Shown here: positions 33,337-45,944 of the stretch, piece by piece | How positions within the stretch are numbered: the first letter of the stretch is position 1 | Layout of the letters: each line of letters opens with the position of its first letter | Notes under the pieces: generated by a model | Databases searched by the model: none | What the model was told of the DNA's origin: nothing | What the model saw: only the letters and a program-made list of their open reading frames with translations | Made by a program: the position numbers and the translations under genes | From: Favolaschia claudopus | Taxonomy: Eukaryota > Basidiomycota > Agaricomycetes > Agaricales > Mycenaceae | DNA: 64,000 nucleotides | Reading direction: 5' to 3' | Assembly: GCA_037176885.1 (NCBI GenBank) | Contig: JAWWNJ010000251.1 | Coordinates: 105,527 to 169,526 of the forward strand

Positions 33337-35404
33337 CTAGATAGTCTTGCTTGCGACCTCCGTGCATTGACGATCCAGAAGTTGTGACCAGAGCACCACT
33401 ACGAGTCGGGCCATGGGTCTCAGAGGCTTTCTTGGACAGTCTCAGAGTCCCCGAGGCTGGGATGAGGTCGTCAGTCGGTCTTCAAGATAGTTGATAATTT
33501 TGAAGCGAATGACGGGAAAAACTCAGAGACAAAGCTCAGAGAGCAGCGCAGGAGTGAGCTCGTCATCAGACAATTACATGTTGGGTTGAACGGCGGCATG
33601 AATGACGACGGCCGCCGAGCCACTCTGCGCTTGCAGTCAAGAGGTCTTGGTCGGAAAAACGACGAAGTCCGAAATCAGTGACAGGTCACGACCACCTGAC
33701 TTAGTGACTTTTGGTTCGAAACAAATATTTGTCCCCCCACCGCTCTTCCTCTCCTTCCACCATCTAAGTACCTTGAAGCTCCAACGTCGACCTTCAAGCA
33801 CCCTCGTCAAGCTCTTCTTCTAATCTATCTTTCTTCCCCTTACGGAGTCCGTCGCCGAAACTCCCTCGTCGTTGATGCCTTCGTGTATGTCGGAGCGTCG
33901 CCGCCGCGACTGCTAGTGGCGGGGGTTGAGGGTTTTATGTATGGCGGGTGGGCTTTGTGTTCTGCTCTTCGTGAGTCATCTCCCATCTCTTCCATGCTTT
34001 TATCTTCTCATTAGTCGCCAGATCACCACATTCTCCAACAATCTTATGACTCCATTGGCGTTGAGGTGCTTGTGTATGTGACAATGATTGCGGGGGTCCC
34101 GTCATTGCAGGAGTGACGGTTCTATGGCGGGATGCGGTCTGCGTTCTGTTCTCTGTGAGTCAAATCTCCACACTCTCATTTTCGTCCCAAGCCGTTGGCC
34201 ATTTTTTTTTTCTTTTTGCGAATGAGGGACTTCAAGATCGCCTTCGCCGTTCTCCAAGCTGTTTGGTACACTCGTCTGCGACCCGCTGCCAACTGCTCTC
34301 TCATCTTTGCCCTCTCTGCTATCTCGATTCAATGTTGGCGCTGGAGGTGGGGGTGGTGTCGATGAGCATGCTGCGGTGCGCCTTGAGCACGGCTAGTACT
34401 TGAGGTGGGCGCTGGTCTTTCTCTGCGTACGTTTGACTTAGTTCATTCCTTCCTCTGAGTCTTCTCAACTACCTTCAGGTTTAAATCTTCTGGGATCCTC
34501 ATTGTGTGATTCGGGAAACACGAAGTAACCTTGGGCCAGCTCCGATTTGTACGCCGTCGTATTATATTTTCCTGTCTCTGCTTACTGTCTTTTGTCAAGC
34601 AGTCTCGTCTCCGCTGTCTCCCCATCTGTACCCATGGCGACCGTCCGGTTCGTTGAGCAGCCGCTATGTCAGTCTGGCACTTATAGCTATCTATTTTTCA
34701 ATCTTCCAGATCCACTACTGCTCGCTCGTTGATGCCTTTACTCTGGTTCTCTATTGCGGTACGTTCATACTTATGTTATTTTAAACGCACCTTACTAAGT
34801 ATCTGCTTCAGTGGTGAGTGTATCTTCCCTCCAAGTATCGCCGTGTTGCCTGTGTGTTCCCCGCGCATCATACCGCCGAGCAGTAAGTTGTCGTCAACTT
34901 GTGGGAGCCATTCACTAAGGCATTCTTGAATTGCAGCGCCTTGTTTGAATAATTGTCTAAAATACTATGGTAGGTCTCCCCCTCTATTCTGCCGTTCTTC
35001 CGTTGACGTATTTTTTCGTGGTTAGATTGCACATTGTGCGTCTGACCTCCCAGGCTTCCCAACTCGCCGCTGGTTCAATTAGTATGCTCCTGTTTCAAGC
35101 TGGTAAGCTCGTTTGGGCATTCAATTCGGACACCCCGCTCATTACCCCTACAGAATCATGGTGTAACAGATCACTAAGTGAAATTTCGAACGTGCTTTCC
35201 ATCCGATTTCCATACATACACTGTGACTTACTTCGTAGCAATATATCTATTTTTCTTCATTACTTCGCCCTCGTTGCGCATTGTGAACGGATTTCAATTT
35301 TATATATATGTATTTTTTATTTTGGCGCTGCCGGGCAGAACTACAGGGAACTACAGCGGTACTACAGTCGTTCTACACAGACCTACACAGATTCCGCGGT
35401 TCTA

Positions 35405-36549
35405 TGGTGCGCATCGCTTAAACACCACCAAACAAGAACGAAATTTATAGCACCTGATCAGAAGCTTCCCACGACTGATCCTCTGGCCAAAACACTTCGA
35501 TTAGGTAGTAGAGTAAACCCCCTAGAGGGATATTCCATCCGCTCAAAACTCACAATAAATATATTTTTCTTGAGGCGGATTTGAGACATCAGTGATGCAA
35601 TCAATCAATCAGTCACGTGTACTTACGGAACACTCTCTATTTAGGACATGTCAAGCAAGAACAATATTTTTGAATGTCCTTCAAGTAGCCTATAGTGTGT
35701 CTGCTAGCAGTGCTACAGTGGTGGCAAATAGAAATTGCCGTGGATTTTTGGTAAAAATCTCGATGTATACTTCACCGAATGACCTCAAATAAGATGTAGA
35801 GATGGGTATGTGATACTTCTGTACCTCTTAGAACACTCAGCAATATATCATGCACTGACAATGCATCAATAATGGATGGTTTCCGTTTTTTTTGCCATAT
35901 CCGGAAAAACACAATGTACCCTCAGCAAAAAAGTGTCATAATAGGATAAAAGTACTTGAAAAACAATGCTAGTTCTCACTTTGATTGACTAGAATTGATC
36001 GTCATTTGCGCTCACAACAGCCGCTCGAAGTAGGTCATTTTAGCTATTTTCTCTGCATTTTCAGCTATTTTGTGTGAAAATAGCCAACTCTGAGCGGTTG
36101 TTGTGAGCTCAAATGAAGGTCAATTCCATTCAACAAAAGTGGAAACTAGGACTGTTTTTCAACTACTTTCATCCTATTTTGACACTTTTTTGCTGAGGAT
36201 ACATTGAGTCTTTCCAGATATGGCAGTAATAAGAAACTGTCCTGTTATTGATGCATTGTCAGGGCGTAATATATAACTGAGTGTTCTAAGCAGTACAGAG
36301 GTATCATATATTTATCTCTACATTTTATTTCAGGTCATTCGGTGAAGTATACAGCAAGATTTTGGCCAAAAAGCCACGGCAATTTCTATTTGCCACCACT
36401 GTACATACTTGAAAGCTTGACAAAGGGGCCCTGACCTCCACCCATCGCTGAAAGACAATATATATTTTGAAAAAAATTCTCTCCGGCGATTTGAGACATC
36501 ATTGATCGCATCAATTGGTGGTGTTTTAGCGTCGTAGCGATGCGCACCA
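35405..36549. mobile_element. TA-flanked MITE family X, copy 1 (interrupted)
   Basis: Ends TGGTGCGCATCGCTTAAACA and, inverted, TGGTGCGCATCGCTACGACG; TA is duplicated at 35,403-35,404 and 36,550-36,551. It contains the snap-back MITE Y. A second copy is at 55,647-56,562, lying in the opposite orientation. Confidence 0.8.
35716..36401. mobile_element. Snap-back MITE Y (686 bp), nested in X
   Basis: CAGTGGTGGCAAATAGAAAT starts one end and its complement closes the other; TA is duplicated at 35,714-35,715 and 36,402-36,403. The two halves are imperfect inverted copies almost to the centre near 36,058, so a single strand could fold into one long hairpin. Confidence 0.9.
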
Positions 36550-36599
36550 TACACAGCTCTATATATAGGGTACCCTTGACTACAGGCGCTATAGGCGCT

Positions 36600-36900
36600 A
36601 CAGGGTCTACGGGCCGCTACATAGCACTGCGTAGCCGGCCCAGGGATTGCAGTGGCACGTCAGGTCCACTGTGAGGCAACGTTGAACAACGTGTCAGTGA
36701 CGTGCCGAGTTCCGCCTTCGGCGCGGTGGACTCGCTGCGCTCGCACCGCACCTGCGGGGGTCGCACAGCTTGTCGGGGCTCCGCCCCAAACCTTGCGGTG
36801 GATTGCTTGAGGGCCCTCGCCGCCGCACTGCCGCTCGCGGGACTCGCGGCGCGCGGCGCCGGGGCGTGTGAAAAGTCGCGGAAATTCACGTGAAAAGTCA
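36600..36900. repeat. GC-rich block with CGCTGCGCTCG-type motifs
   Basis: Many short inverted motifs (TCCGCCTTCGGCGC, CTCGCTGCGCTCGC, GGGGCTCCGCCCC). The long minus-strand frames here are a by-product of base composition. It adjoins the 217-bp tandem repeat. Confidence 0.6.
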
Positions 36901-36936
36901 CGCCACCTTCGGTAGCGTAGTGTTTTATTCAAATTA

Positions 36937-37370
36937 CAAGCTTTAGCTCCCTGCCTCCGGCACGGCCGACTCGCTGCGGTCGCCGACCTACCTCCGTTCG
37001 GTCACACAGCTTGTTGGGGCTGGCCGCCCCAAACCCCGCTGCGCTCGCTCCGCTCGCGACGTCTAGTGCGATCTCAACATCTCGACATTGACCCCGTGAT
37101 TTTCTGTCAAAAGTCACGCGACTGATGGCCTGGCCCTCTTTTCAAGTATAGGACAAGCTTTAGCTCCCTGCCTCCGGCACGGCCGACTCGCTGCGCTCGC
37201 CGGCCTCCCTCCGTTCGGTCACACAGCTTGTTGGGGCTGGCCGCCCCAAACCCCGCTGCGCTCGCTCCGCTCGCGACGTCTAGTACGATCTCAACATCTC
37301 GACATTGACCCCGTGATTTTCTGTCAAAAGTCACGCGACTGATGGCCTGGCCCTGTTTTCAAGTATAGGA
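36937..37370. repeat. Two tandem copies of a 217-bp GC-rich unit
   Basis: Copy 1 spans 36,937-37,153 and copy 2 37,154-37,370, both beginning CAAGCTTTAGCTCCCTGCCT and ending CAAGTATAGGA, with few differences. Each unit contains CTCGCTGCG(C/G)TCGCCG and GCTGCGCTCGCTCCGCTCGC. Confidence 0.92.
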
Positions 37371-37494
37371 CTGGGGGAGCTTGCTCCCCCTTTTATCAGA
37401 GCGGACACCAAAAGTGATGTGGCTGTGTCGAGTGCTTGTGACAGATCCAAAGCGTGTTTTGGTCAATATATATGCTTGCTTTCAATGACTGCCT

Positions 37495-37800
37495 GCTTTT
37501 GCGAGGTCTGGTGAATGGCGCACAAGGTGTTGTTCGAAAGATATATCCTGGATCAAATTGTTCTTCCAGCAGTGGAAAGAGGGTGTTTAGTACCCCGGCC
37601 CGGGTAAAATCTCAGTTGAAGTTTTGGATCTTTAACAGTGTGCTTATGTATATGTGTAGGCCCGCCTCTATTACTCAACTGGCCAGGATTGAATCCGTAT
37701 CTAATTTCAATCAAACAGGGCAGGACACTGATTACGTCTATGCTCTTGAATTTACGAAGTAGCAATCCACTTGGGTTCCAATTGTGCTGGATCAAGAACA
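37495..37800 (+). pseudogene. Helitron helicase remnant C
   Basis: Encodes LRGLVNGAQGVVRKIYPGSN and, after frame breaks, STWVPIVLD, matching the parts of remnant A at about 4580-4810. Downstream, TAGGCCGGGCACCGGCATAC (38,028) is a hairpin also seen as TAGGCCGGAACTCCGGCATAC-like at 31,410 after remnant B, possibly a degenerate Helitron 3' hairpin. Confidence 0.65.
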
Positions 37801-38368
37801 CAAGCGCCTCTCCCTTCTGTGTCGGCGGCGAGATTGGAAGCTGGCCAAATCCCGTTCCTTCGAGCCCGTGTGTGCCGCAAATCTAGTAGTATACCATATC
37901 CTTCAACTTACATAGGATGCCACATGTCAAGACCTTATCCACATTATATTTTGTATAACAGTACATTACTTATAAACCTGTTCGCATTATATTTTGGCTC
38001 AAGCTATACACGCAAGCTCCCCCTCCTGTAGGCCGGGCACCGGCATACACAACCTATGTATTATAGATAGACGTCACCCGGCGGATCCGGCAGGCCCGGG
38101 GAAGGGTTGTCCGCTCCATCAAAAATCTAATTTTTTTGACGTATCTGCTTGATCCTGCACTCAATTCTGGTCGTATCGTTCTGTAAACCACCAGATCCTA
38201 CGCCGACAGCCCAGGGCTACACGCCCATATACTTTTTATCCGAGATTATGGGGTTTTGGCGTGGGAAAATGTGGATTTGATGGCAACAAATACTAGGTTT
38301 TTGAGGGCGTCGTGAGGGAATTTTTTTCATGAAGTGCCCTCTGCAGCCCTTGCTGCGCATTATAACTT

Positions 38369-38968
38369 ATGGAAGTTCTGACTATTGAAGGACCTAGTAG
38401 GACCTTCTGCGCAACTTTCTACCTCTTCACATTGCCCTACGTCGGCCGTACCTTCGAGAATCGCCTCTACAGCTCCCGCGAAGAAGTCTCGGCTCAATTG
38501 ACGATCCTTCAGGCAGCTTCTCGCTACTACACCCTCACGACGTCCCACGCCAACGGTGCCGTGCTCGGATACTCACCACAGAAGTCCTTGGAACGGACAG
38601 CCCATGGTATGGACTACCTACGTCGAGTCCGATGCCTTGTGCAAATACGTCGCCAATGAGTATCTCTGTCATTACATTGACTTCGGTATTTTTTCTGAAT
38701 TATGCCGAGTTACCTTCATCGCTGATCCATTCTTCAGCCTGTGCTCAACTTATCCGCCCTACCACGGATCGAATTCTTCTCGCTTACCACGATGACGTCT
38801 GTTATCTCGCAATGTGGCCCTTGTCCGAAGACGAACACCTTCCGCTCCACAAGAGGCAGCCCGCGCCGGCCCCGCGGACACTATTACTCGATTCTTCCTC
38901 GGCGAACAGCGGTTGAAGAAGTTGGATTTGGAGCACAAGTTGTACCACATGGCCATTCATTCTGACTG
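38369..38968 (+). CDS. Unrecognised gene or remnant
   Basis: Protein-like pieces lie in three frames: FYLFTLPYVGRTFENRLYSS and REEVSAQLTILQAASRYY at the start, RILLAYHDDVCYLAMWPLSE in the middle, and TRFFLGEQRLKKLDLEHKLY to a TGA at the end. Short introns could join them, but I cannot fix all phases. No family recognised. Confidence 0.35.
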
Positions 38969-39112
38969 AGGACGCCTCGTTTCTGTTCATTTTCGGTAAT
39001 ATGGGAGTCCTCTTGCGGTAGCAAAATTATTTATTATTGATACGACTGTGTTTTCATTATGCTCGTTCGACCTACTTATTTACTTGTGCCTTTCCGTCGT
39101 ACTTGTACTTAC

Positions 39113-39205
39113 AGTGGTGGCAAAAAAGAATGGCCGTGGATTTTTCGATGCTCATGTACCAGGCCTAATTGGCTGAAATAAGTTGTAGAGATGTAAACAT
39201 GATTC
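39113..39205. repeat. Truncated end of MITE Y
   Basis: TACAGTGGTGGCAAAAAAGA and GGCCGTGGATTTTT follow the terminus of Y; GAAATAAGTTGTAGAGATG matches further in. The second end is missing. Confidence 0.6.
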
Positions 39206-39883
39206 ACTGCGTTAAGGGCCGTGATAGATATTGAGTTGGCGAGGCGCCTCGGCCGAGTATCGCCGCGTGATTTGCCGAGGAGCGTCTAGACACCAAGCCA
39301 CGTCATAGTCTAGGCCCGCGGTGACGTATCCACGCGCCTCGCCACCGAAGCTGCGCAGACGCTTTGGAAAGCGGCTGTGGAGGCGCTAGCTCCTGCTCGG
39401 TCCGCCCCCCAGCACTCTGAAATGTATCATTGGTGGTATTCCGAAGCAGCTATCAAAGTCTCCTCATAGACTGTGGGAACTCGTGACACCGGCAAAACAC
39501 TGCGACTTGGCCCCGGCTCCACCTCAAGTCCACCATAGCTTGACTGCACTTGGAGCCTCTGTGACCTAGCGGGCTGCCTCATAACTCACTATAGTCATTC
39601 TTTCGATGTCTTACATCGGCTTTATCGTCGTTCCATCTCCCAATACGACCGCCGAATGCTCGGTTTCAACGGCTAACTCGTACATCTCAAGCACCGGCAC
39701 CTCTTGTGAAAGTTTGGCGATGTTTTCAACGGGTAGTTGCTGAATTAGATAACTCGGCGCATTCAACTGGCTGCAGATAGCCCTGAATTCACTGTCCAGC
39801 GCTACGATTCAACTCGTTTCTCTCACTCATGTGAACACGTCGACATACTATATAATACGCTCTTACTTCTGTGTCCAGTCTAC

Positions 39884-40675
39884 ATGACTTCGCGTCGCAA
39901 TCGCATCGTTGGTCCTCCCGAAAGCTCAGGTGTTCCTAGTACACATTCAGGCGAGTCCTTGATATTGTTCAGCCATGTCGATGAACGACGACTCATTAAT
40001 TTATAGGCACGAGTCAGCCTGAATCTGCGTTCGCAAATCGCGGAAGAGCATCTTCCCGTGATGTTTCTCAGCTTGGGTTTGGCCGACGTGCTGGGGCACC
40101 CGCGTCTTCTACTAGTACTCTGTATGTTCAATTATGCTCACCGAGTGCTACGGCGAAAATTTCATGATTGTATTTGCAGACTGGATGATCAATCCAATCT
40201 AAACTCCAATGCGCCGGAGGAAAGGCATGTAATTTCGAAATTCAACTAAACTACTTATCATTACTCAATCTTTGTTTCAAGTGTCGGTGCCGGCGCTGAT
40301 AATAGGACTCCAGATGTCACCGTTCCAGTGCCGCCAACTGCACGGGTGACTCCTGCTGTGTCTGATCGACAACCGAACGCATACATTCTCTCTGTCACCA
40401 TTCTAGTTGCGTTTCTTCACACCAGACACCATGTTTCCTTTCGCGCCTGCGCCTTGATTCTCCTCGTGCTCAATCTGTTGCTTCGTGCTGTACCTGGCGA
40501 AATTCTTGGCAAAGAGAAACTCCCCGGAAGTCTTCAGACCGTATTCTCCCGTTTGAGCATCTCAGATCGGTTCAAGATCTATCCTGTGAGGGATCTCTCT
40601 TGGCAACAACCACAACTACCGCTTTTGATCGCCGCCTCAAAATTTCTTTTGGGGCTTGGGCATCGACGGTTGTAG
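39884..40675 (+). pseudogene. N-terminal part of a recurrent Agaricomycete orphan gene
   Basis: The ATG at 39,884 lies about 35 bp after a TATATAATA box. Several short exons give a Ser/Arg-rich N-terminus, then SDRQPNAYILSVTILVAFLH, FRACALILLVLNLLLRAV and LQTVFSRLSISDRFKIYPV. I recall this succession as the start of a transposon-related orphan family, normally followed by a Cys-rich zinc region. Here the next codons are unrelated and a stop follows, about 60 bp before the LINE ORF1. Truncation by LINE insertion is likely. Confidence 0.5.
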
Positions 40676-40736
40676 TGGCCTTAGCTTAACTTCTTACCTC
40701 TATACACTCTAAAATACAAAACCTACTGCTAGTTAA

Positions 40737-42804
40737 ATGTCAACTGAAAGAAGGCCGCCGCCAGCGCGGCAAAAACCTGGCAGCACCGCGTCACAGACGC
40801 CACCCTCGAAACCCAACCCGCCAAAGCCCAACACGCGCACGGCTGCGTCCACAGCCAGTCTCCTGTTGAACAAGACGCGCGACGAACTGCTGAACCCCAG
40901 CGACATTCCTTGGGACAGCATCGACACCGCCGACGTCATCCGCCACCTGGCCTCGAAAGGCTTCATCCCCGCTGAAAACGGCCGCAGCATCAGCTTACCG
41001 TACCTCGAAGACATCGCGATGATCCTCCTACGCATAGGAGCCGATGCGAGCTCGGTGGTGACGAAGAACGCGTGCAGAGCTGTCGCAATGCTGCTGGAGC
41101 GGTGGAAGAGAGACGAAATAATAGAAGACTTAGCTGACGATGTCAAGAAGCTGCTGGGTACGTCTGCGGAATTAAAAGAACATTTCTCTTCCGTTCGCGA
41201 GGACCTTGAGACGGCTGCCGAGATGCTCGCGCGCACGGTCGAACAACAACGCGCCGAGATGTCGACGCTCACAGCGAGAGTCGAGGAGGACCTCTCCCAA
41301 CTAATCCAGCAAGCAGCCGCCGACATTCCAGCCCCAGCCACGCCACCTGCACCGACATCACCACCCTCCAGCGATACCCCCGCCCCAACGTCATACGCCC
41401 AGGCCGCCAAATCGGCTTCCGCACCTCGACCGCCACAACACGCCGCAGCCATAGCCAACGCCGCTGCAAAGACTCGTCAGATACTCATCGAACGGAATCC
41501 GGGCACAGCGGTATGGATGGCCGAACTTACCGAGAAGGAGATGGTGGAGAAGGCGAGAATTGCAACGACAATGATGCCCGGCCCCGGGGCCAGCGCCCCC
41601 CCCCGCACGACGCACGCTTCATTGGCGCGACTCGCAACCGCGGCGGGGGCTGGATTCTCCACTTGAACATGACTGCTGCGGCGACATGGCTCAAAAAAGA
41701 AATAGACGATTTCTTGGCTGCAATGGGAGGTACGTCCGTTTACAAAGAACGTTTCCTCAGTGTGGTGGTACAGTTCGTACCGGTCTCGTTCAATCCTACC
41801 GAACGCGGGGCCCTCCAGGCCATTGAGGCCGACAACGGCCTCCAGTCGGGTTCTTTTGGTAACGCTCGCTGGATCAAACAGCCGTGGCGGCGACACGACG
41901 GACAACGCGTGGCGCATGCCGTTTTCAACTTCACGAACGCCGCCGCAGCCAACCGCTTCATACGAAACGGGGGGTGGGTCGAGGGCAGCCAAGTCTTTGG
42001 CCACAAATTCATTGCGGAACCGATACGTTGTCTCAGATGCCAAGGGATAGGGCAGAATGCACGTCCATCCACCCCTCATGCGCCCGCTGTGCGGCCATGC
42101 ACCCCACTGATAAATGCACGGCGTCAGACGATGAGCGCGCGTGCATAAATTGCAAGATAGCTAAACACCCACACGAGGGCCATGGTGCTGCTGACCGTCT
42201 TTGCCCCGTATTCCAGAACAAATTTCAAGCGGCCAACCCCGAGGCCAAATACCCGTACTTCCTCGACCCCGACGATCCCACCACCTGGGTCACCCACGAC
42301 GACGTCTCGAGCGAGTTCGCCACACGCCGTGGACCGCCGACTTGGCAATCAGCTCAGGCGATGCGCCAGCCGCGAGGCCCGGGACCGGCACCAGAAATCG
42401 CGGCGCACCACAAAGCCAACTTCACCCGACAACATCGCCGCCCAGCCACGCAGGTCTCGATCCAAGACTACATGCGACCGTCGACACGACTAGAGACCCG
42501 GGTTGACAACATCGCCACCACCACCGACGACGACAAGGTCACCGACACTGCCGCCAACGACGACAATGCCTCCGCCACCACCGAGGATCTTCGCCGGGAG
42601 AAAGTCCTTAGTCACCGAGTCAATAGGGGAAAGATCAACATGGAGGTCACTCTAAGTGACCTCCATGCAGATCCCCCGCCTGCTGAGCTCGACGCTGATA
42701 CTCTGAGTCAACGCGCACTGAGCGATGATGCCGACGAAAGGGACATAATGGACGGCCCCGGCCTTGAACTCCCCCAAGGGGTGGACGACCACCATGTCAT
42801 CTAA
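40737..42804 (+). pseudogene. LINE ORF1 (gag-like), two frameshifts
   Basis: It starts at ATG 40,737 with a Pro/Lys-rich leader, then a helical region (LEDIAMILLRIGADASSVVT; a coiled coil around residues 135-190), an Ala/Pro-rich linker and TSYAQAAKSASAP. A frameshift in the C run near 41,595 leads to an RRM-like part and the knuckle start CLRCQGIGQ. A second shift near 42,058 leads to SCARCAAMHPTDKC and CINCKIAKHPHEGHGAADRL. An acidic tail follows. The TAA at 42,802-42,804 overlaps the ORF2 start. Confidence 0.8.
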
Positions 42805-44790
42805 CTCGCAACCGAACATCCCGCGCCGTCGCCCCCTCCGCTTATGGACCCAGAACTTCAACAAATCGCTCGATGCGATGCTCACATTTTTTAACACCAT
42901 TGACGCTAACATCTATGACATTGTATTACTACAGGAACCATACATAGGCTCCGACGCTACCTCCCGCGTCAAGCGCGCCTACACCCCGATTTACCCCACC
43001 AACTTCTCAAAAGACCACCGTGCCGCCCGCTCCATGATGTGGATCAGCACTCGCTTCCTCTCTGCCGACTGGAAGCAAATCCCCATCAACTGCCTTGACC
43101 TGACGGCGGTCGAGATCTCCGGCCAATTCGGAACCATACGAATCTTCAGCGTCTACAACGACTGTGAACACAACGACACCCTCGACGCCCTCGACAACTA
43201 TCTCAATAGTCCAGAGGCCGAACGCTGCGCCAAACCGCCTCTCCGCTACATGTGGGGGGGTGATTTCAATCGACACGACGCCTCCTGGGACGAGATACGC
43301 AACCACCACCTTTTCACCTCGTCTCGCAACAAGAAACTCGCAAGACCACTACTCGATATGCTGGTAAAGCACGGGATGGTAATGGCCCTCCCCCGCGACA
43401 TACCGACGTTGCGCGCCCACTCCACCGGAAACTTAACAAGAGTCGACAACATTTTTGTTTCCCCATCCCTAATGCCCTTGTACATCAGATCTAGATGCGA
43501 TATCGCACCTGAACTCCGCCCGGCCAAGACTGACCACTTCCCGATACTACAGGAGCTCGATCTCACCGCCCCGACATACACACCACCGCGCCGCTTCCAC
43601 TACTGCGACACCGACTGGGGCGTCTTTCGTGAGAAGCTTCACGAAAAGCTGGTGTACCTCGACATGCCCGACCATCGAAGCTGTGGAGCGGGCGATCCGA
43701 GCGCTAGACGAGGCGGTATTTCAGACCACAGAGGAAGTCGTTCCGGTCGTCAAACCGTGGTCCCAATGGAAAAGGTGGTGGAGCGGAGAGCTGGAGGAAA
43801 TAAGGACGGCAACAGTAAGACTTCTACGCATCTCCTGGAAAAAACGCCATGTTCCAGATCATCCCTGCCACCTCAAAGCCCGCGAAGCGGAGAGGAGGCT
43901 GGTGAACGCCATCAAAAAAACGAAAACCGAGTACTGGTGGAATTGGCTCGCCAACCTCAGCGACGAAGAACTCTGGGCAGCCAACCGTTACCTCGGCTCC
44001 GCCCCCTCGGACGGCGGGAGCACCAGAGTCCCAACCTTCACCAGACGCGACCCAACGACCAAGGCAATCATCGACACCGCCGCATCGAACGACAAGAAAG
44101 CGGAGTGGCTCAAGGAGGAGTTCTTTCCTCCTACCTCTGACGACTGCGCCGCCCCACCAGATATCGAGTATCCCTCCCCAGCATGGGAGCACAAACCCCT
44201 TTCTGACGACATTCTCCGCCGTGCACTTGACAAGATGAAGCCATACAAAGGCACCTTCCCGGACTCTGCACCGAACTGCGTAATGCGTGAATGCGCTAAC
44301 CTCCTCATACCGTTTCTAGGCCCCATCTACCGCTCACTCGACACCCTCGAACATTACCCCCAGGGTTGGGCCGAGATACGCGTCTTGGTTCTGCGAAAGC
44401 CGGGCAAACCGGATTACTCCAACACCTCCGCCATGCGCCCCATCGCCGCCTGCTTGTGGTACGCTGCGCAGACGCAGCAATGCCTCTCTGAAGCGGAACT
44501 CGCGGGCATTCTCCCCCTCAACCAGTACGGCGCGCGCCCGGGACGATCAACCACCGACGCGCTTCACATGGTCATCAAGACAGTCAAAGACGCGTGGCGA
44601 GACGGTAAAGTCGCATTTATTCTCTGCCTCGACGTAAAGGGAGCTTTCCCAAGCGTCGACATTAACCGTTTGATCCACGATATGCGGATGCGCGGGGTCC
44701 CTGTACAGGTCACCGACTGGCTGAGGCGACGGTATGACGACCGCACGGGGCGCATCGCATTCGACGACTATGTTTCGGAGTTTGCGACTG
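42794..44790 (+). pseudogene. LINE ORF2: endonuclease and partial reverse transcriptase
   Basis: The ATG at 42,794 overlaps the ORF1 stop. The AP-endonuclease domain shows LWTQNFNKSL, IVLLQEPYIG, MWGGDFNRHD, TRVDNIFVS and KTDHFPI. A frameshift near 43,670 enters IEAVERAIRALDEAV. The reverse transcriptase begins with WAEIRVLVLRKPGKPDYS, MRPIAAC, GILPLNQYGARPGRSTTDAL and motif A LCLDVKGAFPSVDI (catalytic Asp). The frame is lost after SEFATV, so the palm motif with the two catalytic Asp residues is absent. Confidence 0.85.
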
Positions 44791-45944
44791 TAAGTCTAAC
44801 CTTCCTTCTTCCCAGCGCGGCGTCAACTAGACAAGCAGCAAGCTTGATCAACGTATAACAACTCACCCCGAGGTAAGCTTCCATTCCTTATTTATTTCGT
44901 TCAAATCGATTGGAACTAATTAACTCACTTGTGTTCAATCTCTAACTCGTCTGCATTCTCTTTATCCAGTGAAGATCCGCAATGCTTACTTCAAGTTTAC
45001 GGTTTGTTGAATCGAACCTGAGTTCCCTTCGTTCCTGTCTGTATGATACAATGAGGTGAGTTTGATTCGTTGGTATCGATTCTCAAAAGTCAACTATATT
45101 TTGAGTTCATTTTCGCTTGCGCGAGACTTCTTGGTCGTAACGATTCAACCCGGGTTGCGTTGAATCGAAGTCAAGCTAAGTTCTCAGTCGGAGGTAAGTA
45201 ACCAACATCGTTACATTCCCTTTCCTCATTTTATCGCGCTGACCATCCCACTCAGGTTACTTAGAATGACAAAGTCTACTTTGTGGTTCTAATTTGCATC
45301 CGGATCCATCATCTTTTCATCATCCGAATTTGCGATTCCATTCTGTGGCGCTACAACTTCAACACCAATTAACGGAGAACGAATTTGGCGCTACAGTATG
45401 TAACAACTTACACGCTTCGTGTTGCGGCTCATGGTCCGAATTGATGACTTGATTCTGCGGCGCTACTACTTTGATTTTAATTTACAGCAACAGATTTCGA
45501 ATCAATATAATGACTTACCGAGTTCGGGTTTCGGCTCTGGTTCAGGTGTGTGTTGTCGAGTTTGTTGACCTGGGACGCTGTCTCAAGAGCATGATAATAT
45601 GATACAAGAATCCAACTTACCTTCATTAACCTGCCCAACGGACGTCGCAGGCGACTCAGCGCTCTCCGCATTCAACGGCTCGGATGGTTGTGGTAAGATC
45701 AAAGAGACGGGTTGCCTTGAAATAAAAGACTGGAGTTGCGGTGGTTTAGATTTCGGTGTTGAGAGCGAATGAGTGTATCTCGAGTGACTATGAGTGTAGT
45801 TGGACTCGAAAACGGCACCACCGCTGTATAGGATAATGGACCATTCGAATTTGCACAAACGATGTCGAAGCTTCAAGCCGCAGGTGCACTCGCTTTGGAC
45901 CTGCCGAGAAATATTTGCGCCGGGCGCAATTTGGGTAACGCATA

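Larger units (their letters stand above)
40680..44790 (+). mobile_element. Tad-like LINE, 3' end missing
   Basis: ORF1 with gag-like zinc knuckles is followed by ORF2 with an AP-endonuclease domain and the first half of a reverse transcriptase. Sequence stops matching just after VSEFATV (about 44,790), before the YxDD motif and any RNase H or 3' tail. The 5' end cannot be placed exactly. APE + RT + CCHC ORF1 fits the fungal Tad group. Confidence 0.75.

Noticed and set aside
34100..35600. Hydrophobic frames suggesting membrane proteins
   Set aside because: Pyrimidine-rich non-coding DNA gives Leu/Ser/Phe-rich translations on one strand; no consistent exons.
36617..37334. Minus-strand frames in GC-rich sequence
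   Set aside because: They repeat with the 217-bp unit and arise from GC composition; no splice sites, start context or homology.
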